Shown one piece after another: positions 34,917-44,592 of a stretch of DNA of 47,779 nucleotides (positions are counted from its first letter, which is position 1; every line of letters starts with the position of its first letter). The position numbers were made by a program, and so were the translations under genes. The stretch covers positions 1 through 47,779 of the forward strand of contig JAIOZM010000027.1 of NCBI GenBank assembly GCA_021740585.1. The letters run 5' to 3'. The notes under the pieces were generated by a model. That model saw only the letters and a list, made by a program, of their open reading frames with translations, was not told the DNA's origin and did no database searches. The stretch is from Bacteroidales bacterium (lineage in GTDB: Bacteria > Bacteroidota > Bacteroidia > Bacteroidales > GCA-2748055).

Positions 34917-35342
34917 ATGAAGATCTACTTAAAAATATCAATAATCATTGCCATACTGACAGCAACTTTTTCGTGTGAACAACAAGTTTTTGTCTTTAAT
35001 GTTAATTGCGACGAGTGCTATTATCCTGAGCCTGATTCGGCTAATCTGATTATGAGCTTTACCATTAATGAGGAAAATGCTTTCGTTCCATACATCCTTT
35101 ATATTGGTGATATTGAGGATAATAAAATTGATTATATAGATACAGCATATACTGAAAAACTGGAACTTTACTCCAAAGTTGACGAATACTATTCGGTTAA
35201 AGCCTTCTATAAAAAAGGGACTCAAACCATAGTAGTGGTCGATGGCGACAAGTTAAAAACATCAAGAACCACCGACGTATGCGACTATGAGTGCTGGATC
35301 ATTAAGGGTGGAATACTCGATATGACACTTAAGAACGAATAG
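34917..35342 (+). CDS. Small lipoprotein of unknown function
   Basis: This 141-residue protein has a signal peptide ending in a lipobox, TATFSC, with the lipidated Cys at position 20. The mature part is acidic and mostly beta in pattern, with four further Cys (NCDEC near the start, CDYEC near the end) that may form two disulfides. No family is recognised. Its close spacing behind the ankyrin-barrel gene suggests that the two products act together at the outer membrane. Confidence 0.78.
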   Translation: MKIYLKISIIIAILTATFSCEQQVFVFNVNCDECYYPEPDSANLIMSFTINEENAFVPYILYIGDIEDNKIDYIDTAYTEKLELYSKVDEYYSVKAFYKKGTQTIVVVDGDKLKTSRTTDVCDYECWIIKGGILDMTLKNE

Positions 35343-35419
35343 TTACAAAAACATCCTCAGGTTAATTTTTATAGCCGCTCCAATTAGGCAGAAGATAAAC
35401 CTTCCACATAATTTTACGG

Positions 35420-35450
35420 TCAATTCAGATTTTATTTAGTTCTGAATTGA
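35420..35450. terminator. bidirectional terminator between convergent genes
   Basis: TCAATTCAGA (35420-35429) and TCTGAATTGA (35441-35450) form a perfect ten-bp stem with an 11-base T-rich loop. It sits between the lipoprotein stop and the MFS stop on opposite strands. Flanking T/A tracts are short, so efficiency is uncertain. Confidence 0.6.
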
Positions 35451-35468
35451 TAAAGAAGTAATCAGATG

Positions 35469-36857
35469 TTAAACAATATCAGGGTTAATCTCGCTTGAAG
35501 GTCGATCAAGAGCCAGATTTTTCTTCTTATCCTCTCGTTTTAGTAATAATGCAAAAACAAAACCCAGAATCCCTAATAAGGCAAACATAAGCATTGTCCA
35601 GGTATAGTCTTTAACCATTTCGCCTGATGCATTTAGCATTTTTGGAGTTTTTGAGACAATAGATCCTGCAATTAATGGGAATCCCCATAGACCTAAATTC
35701 TGAATTGAAAACATTGTGCCATATGCGGTACCAATATTCGACTCTTTAACAATTTTTGCAACTGCCGGCCACATAGCAGCTGGTACGAGGGAAAAGGAAA
35801 TGCCAAGAACAATTATTGGGAAAATTGGATTCAGACTGGTAAATGCAAAAGTTAAATGCACAAGTAATAAAAGCAAAGATCCGTATATCATAAGAGTTGC
35901 ACTTAAACCCTTTTTGTCTACTAAAGCTCCGAATATAGGCGTAAATATAATAGTTCCAATAAAAAGCCAGGAAGTAATATCCCCACTTTGCTCAATAGAA
36001 AGTCCCCATTTATTGACAAAAAAGTCAGAGGAATATTTTACAAATGGAAATACAGCAGCATAAAAAGTCAGGCATAATAATGCAATAAGAATAAATGCTC
36101 TGTTGGTGAATAAACCGAAAAGATCTTTCCATCTAAAATCTTCTTCAGAATTGCTTTCTGCTTTATAGGATTCTTTTGTACTTATTTTGACATCTAACAT
36201 TACATAAGCCAAAAAGAAAAACAGTGCTAAAACAAGAAGAAAAGATGCGAACCAAACCGCTTGCTGCCAGTTTTCTGCTCCCGGACCTGCTATTCTTGTT
36301 TGTACTCTGAAAGCAAGAAAACTTCCAATACGGGCTATAGCTAAATTAATCGCAAAGGCTAATGCAATCTCTTTGCCCTTAAACCATTTAACAAGAATCT
36401 TATTAATAACAACTATGCTGGTCTCTGCTCCAAGTCCAAACATTAAAAAGCCCAACGACATTATTTTTAATTCAGGATTGGAATCAGGCCAGAAAGAACC
36501 AAGAAATTTATGTCCAAAACCACCGTTAAGAAATTGATCACTTACCCCATAGGCGATGATAATTCCACCAATAGTCATAAAAGAAACAAAAATAATACCT
36601 GTTAGCCTTACACCCCAGCGATCAAGGATAATCCCACCAACTACAGCCATTAAGAGGAAAGTGTTTGTAAAAGAATAGAACGACTGCATTATTCCGTAAT
36701 CCAATGTCTCCCAACCAAGTTTTACTTCTAAAACCGACTGAATGGGAGAAAAGGCATCGAAAAAATAATAATTAGCGCCCATTACAAGACTTACTATTCC
36801 CATTATACCCCACCTCAATAACGGAGATTCAGCTAAAGCAGATTTTAATTTAGTCAT
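35469..36857 (-). CDS. MFS transporter, unknown substrate
   Basis: This 462-residue protein has about twelve membrane helices and major-facilitator features. The loop 2-3 motif GGIILDRWGVRLTG (about 75-88) fits the GxxxDRxGRR pattern, and the mirrored loop in the second half reads GALVDKKGLSATLM. The central loop (about 220-245) is charged and separates the halves. The C-terminal tail is hydrophilic and Lys-rich (LLKREDKKKNLALD). Substrate cannot be inferred: the neighbours are an unrelated lipoprotein and the metH operon, which is divergently transcribed across a repeat-bearing gap. Confidence 0.8.
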   Translation of the reverse strand: MTKLKSALAESPLLRWGIMGIVSLVMGANYYFFDAFSPIQSVLEVKLGWETLDYGIMQSFYSFTNTFLLMAVVGGIILDRWGVRLTGIIFVSFMTIGGIIIAYGVSDQFLNGGFGHKFLGSFWPDSNPELKIMSLGFLMFGLGAETSIVVINKILVKWFKGKEIALAFAINLAIARIGSFLAFRVQTRIAGPGAENWQQAVWFASFLLVLALFFFLAYVMLDVKISTKESYKAESNSEEDFRWKDLFGLFTNRAFILIALLCLTFYAAVFPFVKYSSDFFVNKWGLSIEQSGDITSWLFIGTIIFTPIFGALVDKKGLSATLMIYGSLLLLLVHLTFAFTSLNPIFPIIVLGISFSLVPAAMWPAVAKIVKESNIGTAYGTMFSIQNLGLWGFPLIAGSIVSKTPKMLNASGEMVKDYTWTMLMFALLGILGFVFALLLKREDKKKNLALDRPSSEINPDIV

Positions 36858-36947
36858 AATCTATATTTAAATTTGGCCTCTAAAATAGTGAAAAAAAGGA
36901 GAGTCAGGGGGATAGTATTGAATTTTATTTGGGAATAGTGGTGTGGC

Positions 36948-37039
36948 GGTTCCTGAGCTTGCCGAAGGATGGTTCCTGAGCTTGCCGAAGGATGGTTCCT
37001 GAGCTTGCCGAAGGATGGTTACTGAGCTTGCCGAAGGAT
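36948..37039. repeat. tandem array of a REP-like palindrome, four 23-bp copies
   Basis: Units begin at 36948, 36971, 36994 and 37017, each built on CCTGAGCTTGCCGAAGG. Only the fourth unit differs (A for C near its start). The core TCCT...AGGA is self-complementary, so each unit can fold into a small hairpin. The word is close to the widespread CTGAGCTTGTCGAAGG class of intergenic palindromes found in many bacterial genomes. It lies 36 bp upstream of the metH promoter candidate. Confidence 0.9.
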
Positions 37040-37074
37040 GACATCCAATATAGAATGATACTTATGACTCTTCG

Positions 37075-37105
37075 CTTGTCAATTAAAGTAATAAGCTTAA
37101 TTTTG
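37075..37105 (+). promoter_or_regulatory. putative metH-metF promoter
   Basis: CTTG (37075-37078) and TAATTTTG (37098-37105) are separated by 19 bp, matching the Bacteroidetes TTTG-19-TAnnTTTG layout with one mismatch in the -33 box. The predicted start near 37112 gives a leader of about 68 bases before the ATG at 37180. Confidence 0.5.
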
Positions 37106-37179
37106 TACGTTGCGCAAGGCACATGTGGTAGCCCTTCTGGCTTGTTAAATTGAATATTACTTAATTGCAGAAAAAGAAA

Positions 37180-40100
37180 ATGTTACGAAAAGAACTATTA
37201 TACAAGGCTTTAGAAGAACGCGTGTTGGTTCTTGACGGTGCTATGGGGACGATGATTCAACGTTATAAGTTGACAGAGGAGGATTATCGGGGAGAGAGAT
37301 TTAAGGATTTTCAAGCTGATTTACAGGGTAATAATGACCTTCTTTCGATCACACAGCCTCAAATCATTCGTGGAATCCACAAAGAATTTCTTGATGCCGG
37401 TGCAGATATAATCGAAACCAATACTTTCAATGCGAATCGGATTTCACAAGCCGATTATAGTTTGGAAGATCTCGTAAAAGAATTGAATCTGGCTTCTGCA
37501 AAAATTGCCGTTGATCTGGCCGCAGAGTACAGCCGGATTAATCCTGACAAACCAAGATTTGTGGCTGGTTCCATCGGACCTACTAATAAAACTGCTTCCA
37601 TGTCGCCTGATGTGAACGACCCGGGATACAGAGCCGTAGATTTTGATTTACTCGTGGATATATATTATGAACAAGCCTCTGCCCTTCTTGTAGGCGGTGT
37701 AGACATTTTTATTATTGAAACCATTTTCGATACTCTGAATGCCAAAGCGGCTATTTTTGCCGTTGAAAAATTAATGACCGAGAAAAATGTAAAGGTTCCG
37801 GTAATGATTTCAGGAACGATTACTGATGCCAGCGGACGCACACTTTCCGGACAGAATCTGGAGGCCTTTATTAATTCAGTCTCTCATATTGAGCTTTTAA
37901 GTCTTGGCTTGAATTGCTCCCTTGGTGCCACAGAAATGAGGCCTTATCTGAAAGAACTCTCCGAAAAGTGCTCAACTCTGGTTAGTGCCTACCCAAATGC
38001 AGGATTGCCTAATCAGTTTGGTGAATATGATGAAAGTCCGGAAAAAATGGGGCTTCATATCGCCGATTTTGTCGATTCCGGATTCGTAAATATTGTGGGC
38101 GGTTGTTGCGGAACCACCCCCGAACATATTAAGAAATTTGCTGAAGCTGCAGCAAAAAAGTCGGCCCGAAAACCACCCAAACAGGAAGTCAAACTTCGGC
38201 TTTCAGGTCTGGAGGCCCTCACCGTTTTTGAGGGAAGCAATTTTATTAATATTGGTGAAAGAACCAATGTTGCCGGATCAAAGAAATTTGCTCGCCTAAT
38301 TAGTGAAAAGAAATACGAAGAAGCACTCGATATTGCAAAGGAACAAGTTGAAGGCGGCGCACAGATTTTAGACGTATGCATGGACGATGCCATGCTCGAT
38401 GCTGAGGTCGAAATGGTTAAATTTCTTCACATGCTTATGGCAGAGCCTGATGTTGCCAGAGTGCCGGTAATGGTCGATTCGTCTAAGTGGTCGGTAATTG
38501 AAGCAGGATTAAAATGTCTGCAGGGAAAGGCAATTGTGAATTCCATCAGCCTCAAAGAAGGTCCGGATAAATTCATTGCACAAGCAAAGAAAATCAAACA
38601 ATACGGAGCCGCAGTTGTTGTTATGGCCTTTGATGAGCAGGGTCAGGCCGATAGTCTCGAACGCCGCAAAATTATTTGCAAAAGAGCATACGATATTCTT
38701 ACGAAGGAAGTAAAGTTTAAGCCTGAAGACATTATTTTCGATCCGAATGTACTTGCCATTGCCACAGGAATTGAGGAGCATAGTAATTACGCAGTCGATT
38801 TTATCGAAACGATTAAATGGATTAAAGCTAGCCTCCCTTATGCTAAAATTAGCGGGGGAATTAGCAATCTTTCTTTCTCATTCAGAGGGAATGATACCGT
38901 AAGAGAAGCTATGCATTCTGTATTTCTTTATCACGCCATAAAAGCCGGATTGGATATGGGAATTGTAAATCCATCCATGCTTCAGGTTTATGATGAAATT
39001 CCTGCAGATCTGCTCACGATTATTGAAAATGTTGTTTTAAACAAATCCGGCGATGCTACTGAAAAACTTATCAGTTTTGCAGAAAGCCTTAAGGGTGATC
39101 ATAAAAAAGATGAGAAAATTCTGGAATGGCGGGAAAAAGACATTGATGAAAGGCTAAGGTACGCACTGGTAAGAGGCATTACAGAATATGTTGAAGCAGA
39201 TGCTTTGGAGGCACACGATAAATACGGACTGGGTCTAAAAGTAATTGAAGGTCCGCTAATGGCTGGAATGAACGTTGTTGGAGAGTTGTTTGGTGAAGGA
39301 AAAATGTTTCTTCCTCAGGTGGTAAAAAGTGCCAGAGTAATGAAGAAAGCTGTGGCTGTCCTTCTTCCTTTTATTGAAATGGAAAAAACCCCTGGACAGG
39401 AAAGCAGTTCAGCCGGAAAGATTTTACTGGCTACGGTTAAAGGTGATGTTCATGATATTGGCAAAAACATTGTTTCAGTAGTGCTTGGATGCAATAATTA
39501 TGAAATTATAGATTTGGGTGTAATGGTTCCGACCGAAAGGATTCTCAGAACCGCCGTTGAAGAGAATGTGGATATTATCGGCTTAAGTGGACTTATAACT
39601 CCCTCATTGGAAGAAATGGTATCGATTGCAAAAGAAATGGAAAGAAGAGGGATGAAATTGCCATTATTGATTGGTGGTGCCACCACTTCTAAAATTCACA
39701 CTGCTGTTAAAATTGAACCTTCGTACCATTCACCTGTAATTCATGTGAAAGATGCATCACGTAGCGTTGGTGTGGTAAGTCAGTTACTTAAGAAGGAAAG
39801 TTATACTAAATTTGTTACCGATATTCGTTCTGATTACGAGGAACTTAGACAAAAATACAGCAGCGCTAAATCACAAATGGACTATCTTAATCTGGAAGAT
39901 GCCAGAAAAAATAAATTCAACTCCGATTGGTCTGTTACTCCGATTTCTAAGCCCAATTTTATAGGACAGAAATATCTTATGGATTTTCCCCTGGAAGAAT
40001 TAAGGAATTACATTTCTTGGGTTTTCTTCTTTGTTGTTTGGCAATTGAGGGGCAAATTTCCCGATATCCTAAAAGATCCACAGCAGGGTGAAGAGGCCAC

Positions 40101-40863
40101 TAAACTTTTTGCAGATGCCAACGCAATGTTGGACCTTATTATTAAAGAAAAATGGCTAACCGCCAATGCCGTTATTGGAATTTACCCTGCCAATTCAGTT
40201 GGTGATGATATTGAAGTCTATAAAGATGAGACCCGAAAAGAAGTGATTGCCCGTTTTACAAATCTCCGGAATCAGACCAAAAAGGAAGGCAATACACCTA
40301 ATTACTGTTTGTCAGATTTTATCGCCCCAAAAGACAGTGGCAGAATAGATTATATTGGAGCCTTTGCGAATACTACCGGACTTGGAATTGAAAAGAAAAT
40401 AAAGGAGTTTGAGGATGCAAACGATGATTACAGCAGCATCATGCTGAAATCACTGGCCGACAGACTTGCTGAGGCATTCACTGAGTTGCTCCATGAAAAA
40501 GTACGTAAGGAATTGTGGGGCTATATGAAAGATGAGAACTTATCTCTCGATCAACTATTACTGGAAGAATATAAAGGCATTCGTCCGGCCCACGGTTATC
40601 CTGCCTGTCCCGATCATTCTGAAAAAGAGATTCTTTTCAATTTGCTCGACAAAGATAAAAAGACCGGTATAGTTCTTACAGAGAGTCACAGTATGTTTCC
40701 TGCTGCATCGGTAAGCGGATTAATATTTGCACACCCTGAGTCGAGATATTTCTTCGTGGGAAAAATCAGTAAAGATCAGGTTATTGATTATGCAAAAAGA
40801 AAGGGAACCACACCAGATAAAATTGAAAAATTACTAGCTTCGAACCTGAATTACACAACCTAA
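37180..40863 (+). CDS. metH: Cobalamin-dependent methionine synthase
   Basis: This 1227-residue enzyme starts at the ATG at 37180; a TTG five codons earlier is rejected. It transfers a methyl group from methyl-tetrahydrofolate to homocysteine through B12. All four modules are present. The homocysteine domain has zinc ligands Cys246 (LNCSLG) and Cys309/Cys310 ([10 protein letters not shown]). The folate domain starts [16 protein letters not shown] (about 350). The cobalamin domain has [10 protein letters not shown] with axial His758. The C-terminal reactivation domain binds SAM ([15 protein letters not shown]). The length equals the E. coli enzyme, so it should be fully functional and B12-requiring. 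metF follows after 4 bp in the same operon and makes its folate substrate. Confidence 0.98.
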   Translation: MLRKELLYKALEERVLVLDGAMGTMIQRYKLTEEDYRGERFKDFQADLQGNNDLLSITQPQIIRGIHKEFLDAGADIIETNTFNANRISQADYSLEDLVKELNLASAKIAVDLAAEYSRINPDKPRFVAGSIGPTNKTASMSPDVNDPGYRAVDFDLLVDIYYEQASALLVGGVDIFIIETIFDTLNAKAAIFAVEKLMTEKNVKVPVMISGTITDASGRTLSGQNLEAFINSVSHIELLSLGLNCSLGATEMRPYLKELSEKCSTLVSAYPNAGLPNQFGEYDESPEKMGLHIADFVDSGFVNIVGGCCGTTPEHIKKFAEAAAKKSARKPPKQEVKLRLSGLEALTVFEGSNFINIGERTNVAGSKKFARLISEKKYEEALDIAKEQVEGGAQILDVCMDDAMLDAEVEMVKFLHMLMAEPDVARVPVMVDSSKWSVIEAGLKCLQGKAIVNSISLKEGPDKFIAQAKKIKQYGAAVVVMAFDEQGQADSLERRKIICKRAYDILTKEVKFKPEDIIFDPNVLAIATGIEEHSNYAVDFIETIKWIKASLPYAKISGGISNLSFSFRGNDTVREAMHSVFLYHAIKAGLDMGIVNPSMLQVYDEIPADLLTIIENVVLNKSGDATEKLISFAESLKGDHKKDEKILEWREKDIDERLRYALVRGITEYVEADALEAHDKYGLGLKVIEGPLMAGMNVVGELFGEGKMFLPQVVKSARVMKKAVAVLLPFIEMEKTPGQESSSAGKILLATVKGDVHDIGKNIVSVVLGCNNYEIIDLGVMVPTERILRTAVEENVDIIGLSGLITPSLEEMVSIAKEMERRGMKLPLLIGGATTSKIHTAVKIEPSYHSPVIHVKDASRSVGVVSQLLKKESYTKFVTDIRSDYEELRQKYSSAKSQMDYLNLEDARKNKFNSDWSVTPISKPNFIGQKYLMDFPLEELRNYISWVFFFVVWQLRGKFPDILKDPQQGEEATKLFADANAMLDLIIKEKWLTANAVIGIYPANSVGDDIEVYKDETRKEVIARFTNLRNQTKKEGNTPNYCLSDFIAPKDSGRIDYIGAFANTTGLGIEKKIKEFEDANDDYSSIMLKSLADRLAEAFTELLHEKVRKELWGYMKDENLSLDQLLLEEYKGIRPAHGYPACPDHSEKEILFNLLDKDKKTGIVLTESHSMFPAASVSGLIFAHPESRYFFVGKISKDQVIDYAKRKGTTPDKIEKLLASNLNYTT

Positions 40864-40867
40864 AAAT

Positions 40868-41821
40868 ATGAATGTTGCTGAAAAATTAAGTAATACAAAA
40901 GAAACATATTTCTCTTTTGAACTTCTTCCCCCATTAAAAGGAAAAAAAATTGAAGATATTTACAGAAGTATTGATCCGCTTATTGAGTTTAACCCACTGA
41001 ATATCAACATAACCTACCATCAGCAGGAATCTGAATACCGGAAACTGGATAATGGGTTGATGGAGAGAAAAATTATCAGAAAAAGACCTGGAACGGTTGC
41101 ACTTTCAGCAGCCATTCAGTATAAATATAATATTACGGTTGTTCCTCACATGATCTGTGGGGGGTTCACCAAAGAAGAAACCGAAGATGTACTTATTGAT
41201 CTTAATTTTCTGGGGATGAACAACCTTCTGGTTTTAAGAGGTGATCCTCAAAAAGGACAGCGCTTTTTTATTCCTGAAAATGGAGGACACGAGCACACAC
41301 TTTCGCTTGTGGAGCAAATAGTTAATTTAAATAAGGGCATTTATATCGACAGAGAAATTAAGAATCCAAGTCCGACAAATTTTTCTGTAGGTGTGGCCGG
41401 TTACCCCGAAAAACACTACGAAGCTCCCAATATGGACAAGGATATTCAATTTTTAAAAGCAAAGGTTGAGGCCGGAGCTGACTATGTAGTTACTCAGATG
41501 TTTTTCAATAATACCCGGTTTTTTGAATTCAGAGACAGATGTCGGGCAGAAGGAATTAAGGTTCCTATTATACCCGGATTAAAACCCATTACCACTCTGA
41601 AAGACATTGAAATGCTTCCCAGAATATTTCATATTGAAATCCCTGACGATTTAGTAAATGCCGTTCAAAAGTGTAAAACCGATGCAGATGCAAAGCAGGC
41701 CGGAGTGGAATGGGCAATTATGCAATCGAAGGAATTGAAAGAATCTTTTGTTCCTGCTATTCACTATTATACCATTGGTATTTCAGATAATATTAAGAAA
41801 ATTGCTCAAGCAATATTTTAA
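40868..41821 (+). CDS. metF: Methylenetetrahydrofolate reductase
   Basis: This 317-residue cytoplasmic flavoprotein reduces 5,10-methylene-THF to 5-methyl-THF with NAD(P)H and so feeds MetH. The family start FSFELLPPLKGKK (about 16-28, with the catalytic Glu), VPHMICGGFTKEETEDVL, NNLLVLRGDPQKG and ADYVVTQMFFNN are all visible. It is separated from metH by four bases and is certainly in the same transcript. No regulatory C-terminal extension of the eukaryotic type is present. The length is slightly above the bacterial norm of about 290-300. Confidence 0.97.
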   Translation: MNVAEKLSNTKETYFSFELLPPLKGKKIEDIYRSIDPLIEFNPLNINITYHQQESEYRKLDNGLMERKIIRKRPGTVALSAAIQYKYNITVVPHMICGGFTKEETEDVLIDLNFLGMNNLLVLRGDPQKGQRFFIPENGGHEHTLSLVEQIVNLNKGIYIDREIKNPSPTNFSVGVAGYPEKHYEAPNMDKDIQFLKAKVEAGADYVVTQMFFNNTRFFEFRDRCRAEGIKVPIIPGLKPITTLKDIEMLPRIFHIEIPDDLVNAVQKCKTDADAKQAGVEWAIMQSKELKESFVPAIHYYTIGISDNIKKIAQAIF

Positions 41822-41852
41822 AAGTAAGAGGTATTAAAGAGGGTTTACTTTT
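41820..41852 (+). terminator. possible weak terminator after metF
   Basis: AAAAGTAA (41820-41827, overlapping the stop codon) pairs with TTACTTTT (41845-41852) around a 17-base loop and ends in a T run. The stem is AT-rich, so this is a weak candidate. Confidence 0.4.
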
Positions 41853-41999
41853 TCCCTGACAAAATTTACGCTAGATAAAAACCTTAAGATTAAACCCTTA
41901 GAATTGTCATTCTTTAATTTCAAAATTTCCGTTCAACCTAAAAAGGCTCTGGAAAAATTGGGAATCGGATAGATAATAAAAAAATAATTCTCTTCAAAG

Positions 42000-42875
42000 C
42001 TATTGTTTTGTCAAATTCAATTCATCCAAAAATTTCCATACCTTATCATAAAATAGAGAATCTTCTTCCGGTAAAAACTTGCCATGTTTTCCACCTTCAA
42101 TGGTAAGCATTTCCGTTTTTATTTTATTTGCTTTTAATTTTTCAAAAAGCTGTACCGATTGATCATAAGGAACCACAGGATCGGCATTCCCATGAACAAT
42201 AAATACCGGAGGACTATTTTCAGATACAAAATAGAAGGGCGAAACCGATCTTACAAATTCCTCATCCTCATACCCCTCACCCAGCCAGTTTTTCACAGAA
42301 CTTCCCTGAAGTAAGCTGCTTAAGTCTGATAATCCATATTTATCTATTATTGCGGCTACCTTTATTTCTTGTTCATATTTACAGTTTGAATCGAATCTTT
42401 TATCATTTCCTAATAAACCAGCCATTAGTGCTAGATGACCTCCGGCTGAACCACCCATGATAATTATCTTGTTCGTATCAATATTTAAATCCTTTGCATG
42501 TCGGAAGAGGTAAATTAAAGCGCATCTCACATCCTCAATTGCTGCAGGAGCCGGTGCAACATCAACCAAACGGTATTCTACATTAGCTACTGCAAAACCA
42601 TTTTTAAAAAAAGTTTTAAAATTTGTTTGAGATTCTTTTTCTCCATGATTCCAACCGCCGCCATGAATATTAATAACTACAGGTGTGGTTTTTGGGGAAT
42701 TCAGATTGGTATACAGATCCATTCTTCCTTGCCAGTCGGCTATTTCGGTATAAACAACATCTATCTTGGCATTGTAGTCCTTTGGGAATTCCACAGATTT
42801 GAATACTACTTCCTGACATAATCCATTAAATACAAAACCAATGGATATTAATATTAACAAAACTATTCTTTTCAT
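42000..42875 (-). CDS. Secreted alpha/beta hydrolase, BD-FAE/HSL-like esterase
   Basis: This 291-residue protein has a signal peptide (about 1-21, ending NGLC-QE). The catalytic frame is complete: the oxyanion motif HGGGW (71-75), the nucleophile elbow GGSAGG with Ser143, Asp232 in VHGNADPVVPYD and His264 in GGKHGKF. This matches the bifunctional feruloyl/acetyl-xylan esterase and hormone-sensitive-lipase-like group, which cleaves acyl esters from sugars or small molecules. Exact substrate is unknown, and no polysaccharide-utilisation genes lie nearby. A Cys at the end of the signal peptide (LC-Q) might make it a lipoprotein, though the lipobox is poor. Confidence 0.85.
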   Translation of the reverse strand: MKRIVLLILISIGFVFNGLCQEVVFKSVEFPKDYNAKIDVVYTEIADWQGRMDLYTNLNSPKTTPVVINIHGGGWNHGEKESQTNFKTFFKNGFAVANVEYRLVDVAPAPAAIEDVRCALIYLFRHAKDLNIDTNKIIIMGGSAGGHLALMAGLLGNDKRFDSNCKYEQEIKVAAIIDKYGLSDLSSLLQGSSVKNWLGEGYEDEEFVRSVSPFYFVSENSPPVFIVHGNADPVVPYDQSVQLFEKLKANKIKTEMLTIEGGKHGKFLPEEDSLFYDKVWKFLDELNLTKQ

Positions 42876-43002
42876 TTCTATTATTTATTAATTGACAGCA
42901 CTAAGGTAACCAACAAATAGTGATGATAATTAACCGAACCGTTTATAAAGGTGCATACTGTGAGGAAGTCCTGAAGTATGGTTCCTCTGTTTCGGATTAA
43001 TT

Positions 43003-43051
43003 AAAACAACAATTCCCGGGTCGCAATTGCACGCCTGAAAATTGCTGTTTT
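43003..43051 (-). terminator. possible terminator after pepD
   Basis: On the minus strand AAAACAGCAATT pairs with AATTGTTGTTTT (twelve base pairs, one wobble) and is followed by a T-rich stretch. It starts 16 bp after the pepD stop. The 25-base loop contains a competing GCAATT/AATTGC hairpin, so folding is uncertain. Confidence 0.4.
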
Positions 43052-43066
43052 TTGATAGTTATCTGC

Positions 43067-44524
43067 TTACTTAACCGGAGCAGCCTTAAGTGTTTCCACA
43101 AGATAATCCCAGAACAATCCCACCGTTTTAATATTTATTTTTTCGTCGGGTGAATGTGGGAAACGTATGGTTGGTCCAAAAGAAATAAGATCCATTTCAG
43201 GATATGCGTCGCCGATGATCCCGCATTCCAATCCTGCATGAATAACTTTTATTTCAGGAACTTTACCAAATTTATCGTTATATACCGTTTTCATAGTCTT
43301 AAGGATAGGAGAATTCAGGTTTGGCTTCCATCCCGGATAGGTACCGTCGTGAATAACGGTAGCCCCGGCAAGTTCCATAACCGCCTGTGTAGCATTTCCT
43401 ACATTAAATTTTGCTGAATCAACAGAACTACGGATTAAACACAAAGCCGACACTTCTCCCTTTATAGCTTTTACTATGGCAAGGTTTATAGAAGTTTCGA
43501 CAATTTCGGGCATTTCAGCACTCATTCTCATAACTCCATTTGGGATACCATAAACCATTTTAATAAAACGATCCTGAGCTTCCTCATGCATTACTTTTTC
43601 AGGAACATCAACAGGTTTTGTGCTGAAGCTTAAATTGGGTTCAGCTCCCTGATATTCGTGAATGAAAACCTTATTGAATTCGCTGACCAATTTTTCCAGT
43701 TCAGATTTTTTCGATTCCTTCACAAGCACAGTAACAAAAGCCTCACGTGGGATTGCATTTCTCAGAGATCCTCCCTCAAAAGAAGCGATTTTCAAATCCA
43801 TCTTTTTTGTAGCTTCCCATAAAAAGCGATTCATTAGCTTAATTGCATTTCCACGACCCAAATTAATATCGAGTCCGGAATGTCCTCCTTTTAGCCCTCT
43901 TAATATCAATTGGTAAGCAAGATATCCTGCCGGACTTCCCACTTGTTTATAATCAAAGCTACCTGAGGTATTCATACCCCCGGCGCAACCAATATACAAT
44001 TCGCCTTCATCTTCAGAATCAAGGTTCAATAAAATGTCGCCCTTCAGAACACCTGATTTTAATTCAAAAGCCCCTGTCATTCCGGTTTCCTCGTCAATGG
44101 TAAGAAGAGCTTCCAATGGTCCGTGTACCAAGTCATCTGAAGCCAAAACAGCCAAAGCTGCAGCTACACCAATTCCATTGTCTGCACCAAGAGTAGTGCC
44201 GTTTGCTGTCACCCATTCGCCATCAATCATGGTTTCAATTGGATCTTTTTCAAAGTCGTGAACCTTATCCGAATTCTTTTGAGGTACCATATCAAGATGA
44301 GCCTGCAAAACAATGCCCATCCTGTTTTCAAGTCCCGGAGTGGCTGGTTTTGAAATAATAACATTACCTATCTCATCAACTATGGTTTTAAGTCCTAGTT
44401 TTTCACCAAATTTTTTAGCGTATTCAGCAGCAGCCTGCTCTTTTTTTGAAGGACGAGGTATTTGTGTTAAGTCATGGAAAATTCCCCAAACATTTTTAGG
44501 ATATAAATTTTTGATAGTACTCAT
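43067..44524 (-). CDS. pepD: Aminoacyl-histidine dipeptidase (M20 family)
   Basis: This 485-residue cytoplasmic metallopeptidase cleaves dipeptides such as Xaa-His. M20 landmarks are intact: QAHLDMV (His76, catalytic Asp78), TLGADNGIGVAAA (Asp115 bridging two zinc ions), IDEETGMTGA (general base Glu145 and ligand Glu146) and LDSEDEGELYIGCAGG. The dimerisation lid follows in the middle. Length and motif spacing match bacterial PepD. It is the last gene of a minus-strand group with an OPT peptide transporter, a PqqD-like gene and a DUF4395 gene, so it may digest imported peptides. That connection is positional. Confidence 0.95.
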   Translation of the reverse strand: MSTIKNLYPKNVWGIFHDLTQIPRPSKKEQAAAEYAKKFGEKLGLKTIVDEIGNVIISKPATPGLENRMGIVLQAHLDMVPQKNSDKVHDFEKDPIETMIDGEWVTANGTTLGADNGIGVAAALAVLASDDLVHGPLEALLTIDEETGMTGAFELKSGVLKGDILLNLDSEDEGELYIGCAGGMNTSGSFDYKQVGSPAGYLAYQLILRGLKGGHSGLDINLGRGNAIKLMNRFLWEATKKMDLKIASFEGGSLRNAIPREAFVTVLVKESKKSELEKLVSEFNKVFIHEYQGAEPNLSFSTKPVDVPEKVMHEEAQDRFIKMVYGIPNGVMRMSAEMPEIVETSINLAIVKAIKGEVSALCLIRSSVDSAKFNVGNATQAVMELAGATVIHDGTYPGWKPNLNSPILKTMKTVYNDKFGKVPEIKVIHAGLECGIIGDAYPEMDLISFGPTIRFPHSPDEKINIKTVGLFWDYLVETLKAAPVK

Positions 44525-44592
44525 AATGTGTTGTATTTGATTATTAGTTGTAGTTTTTGGTTTATTGATTGTTTATCACCATTTATTCAAAA

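Larger units (their letters stand above)
36858..37179. other. repeat-bearing divergent intergenic region before metH
   Basis: This 322-bp gap holds the four-copy REP-like array (36948-37039) and the metH promoter candidate. The rest shows no gene. Between the promoter and metH there is a leader of about 65 bases with competing small stems (CAAG/CTTG around AGCC/GGCT, 37115-37145). I could not match these to a SAM, SAH, THF or cobalamin riboswitch. Confidence 0.5.

Noticed and set aside
37165..37179. TTG start for metH, and likewise the TTG starts upstream of the genes at 1931, 8320, 12478 and 23804
   Set aside because: Each adds only a few residues or spoils a signal peptide, and an ATG with the usual family N-terminus follows.
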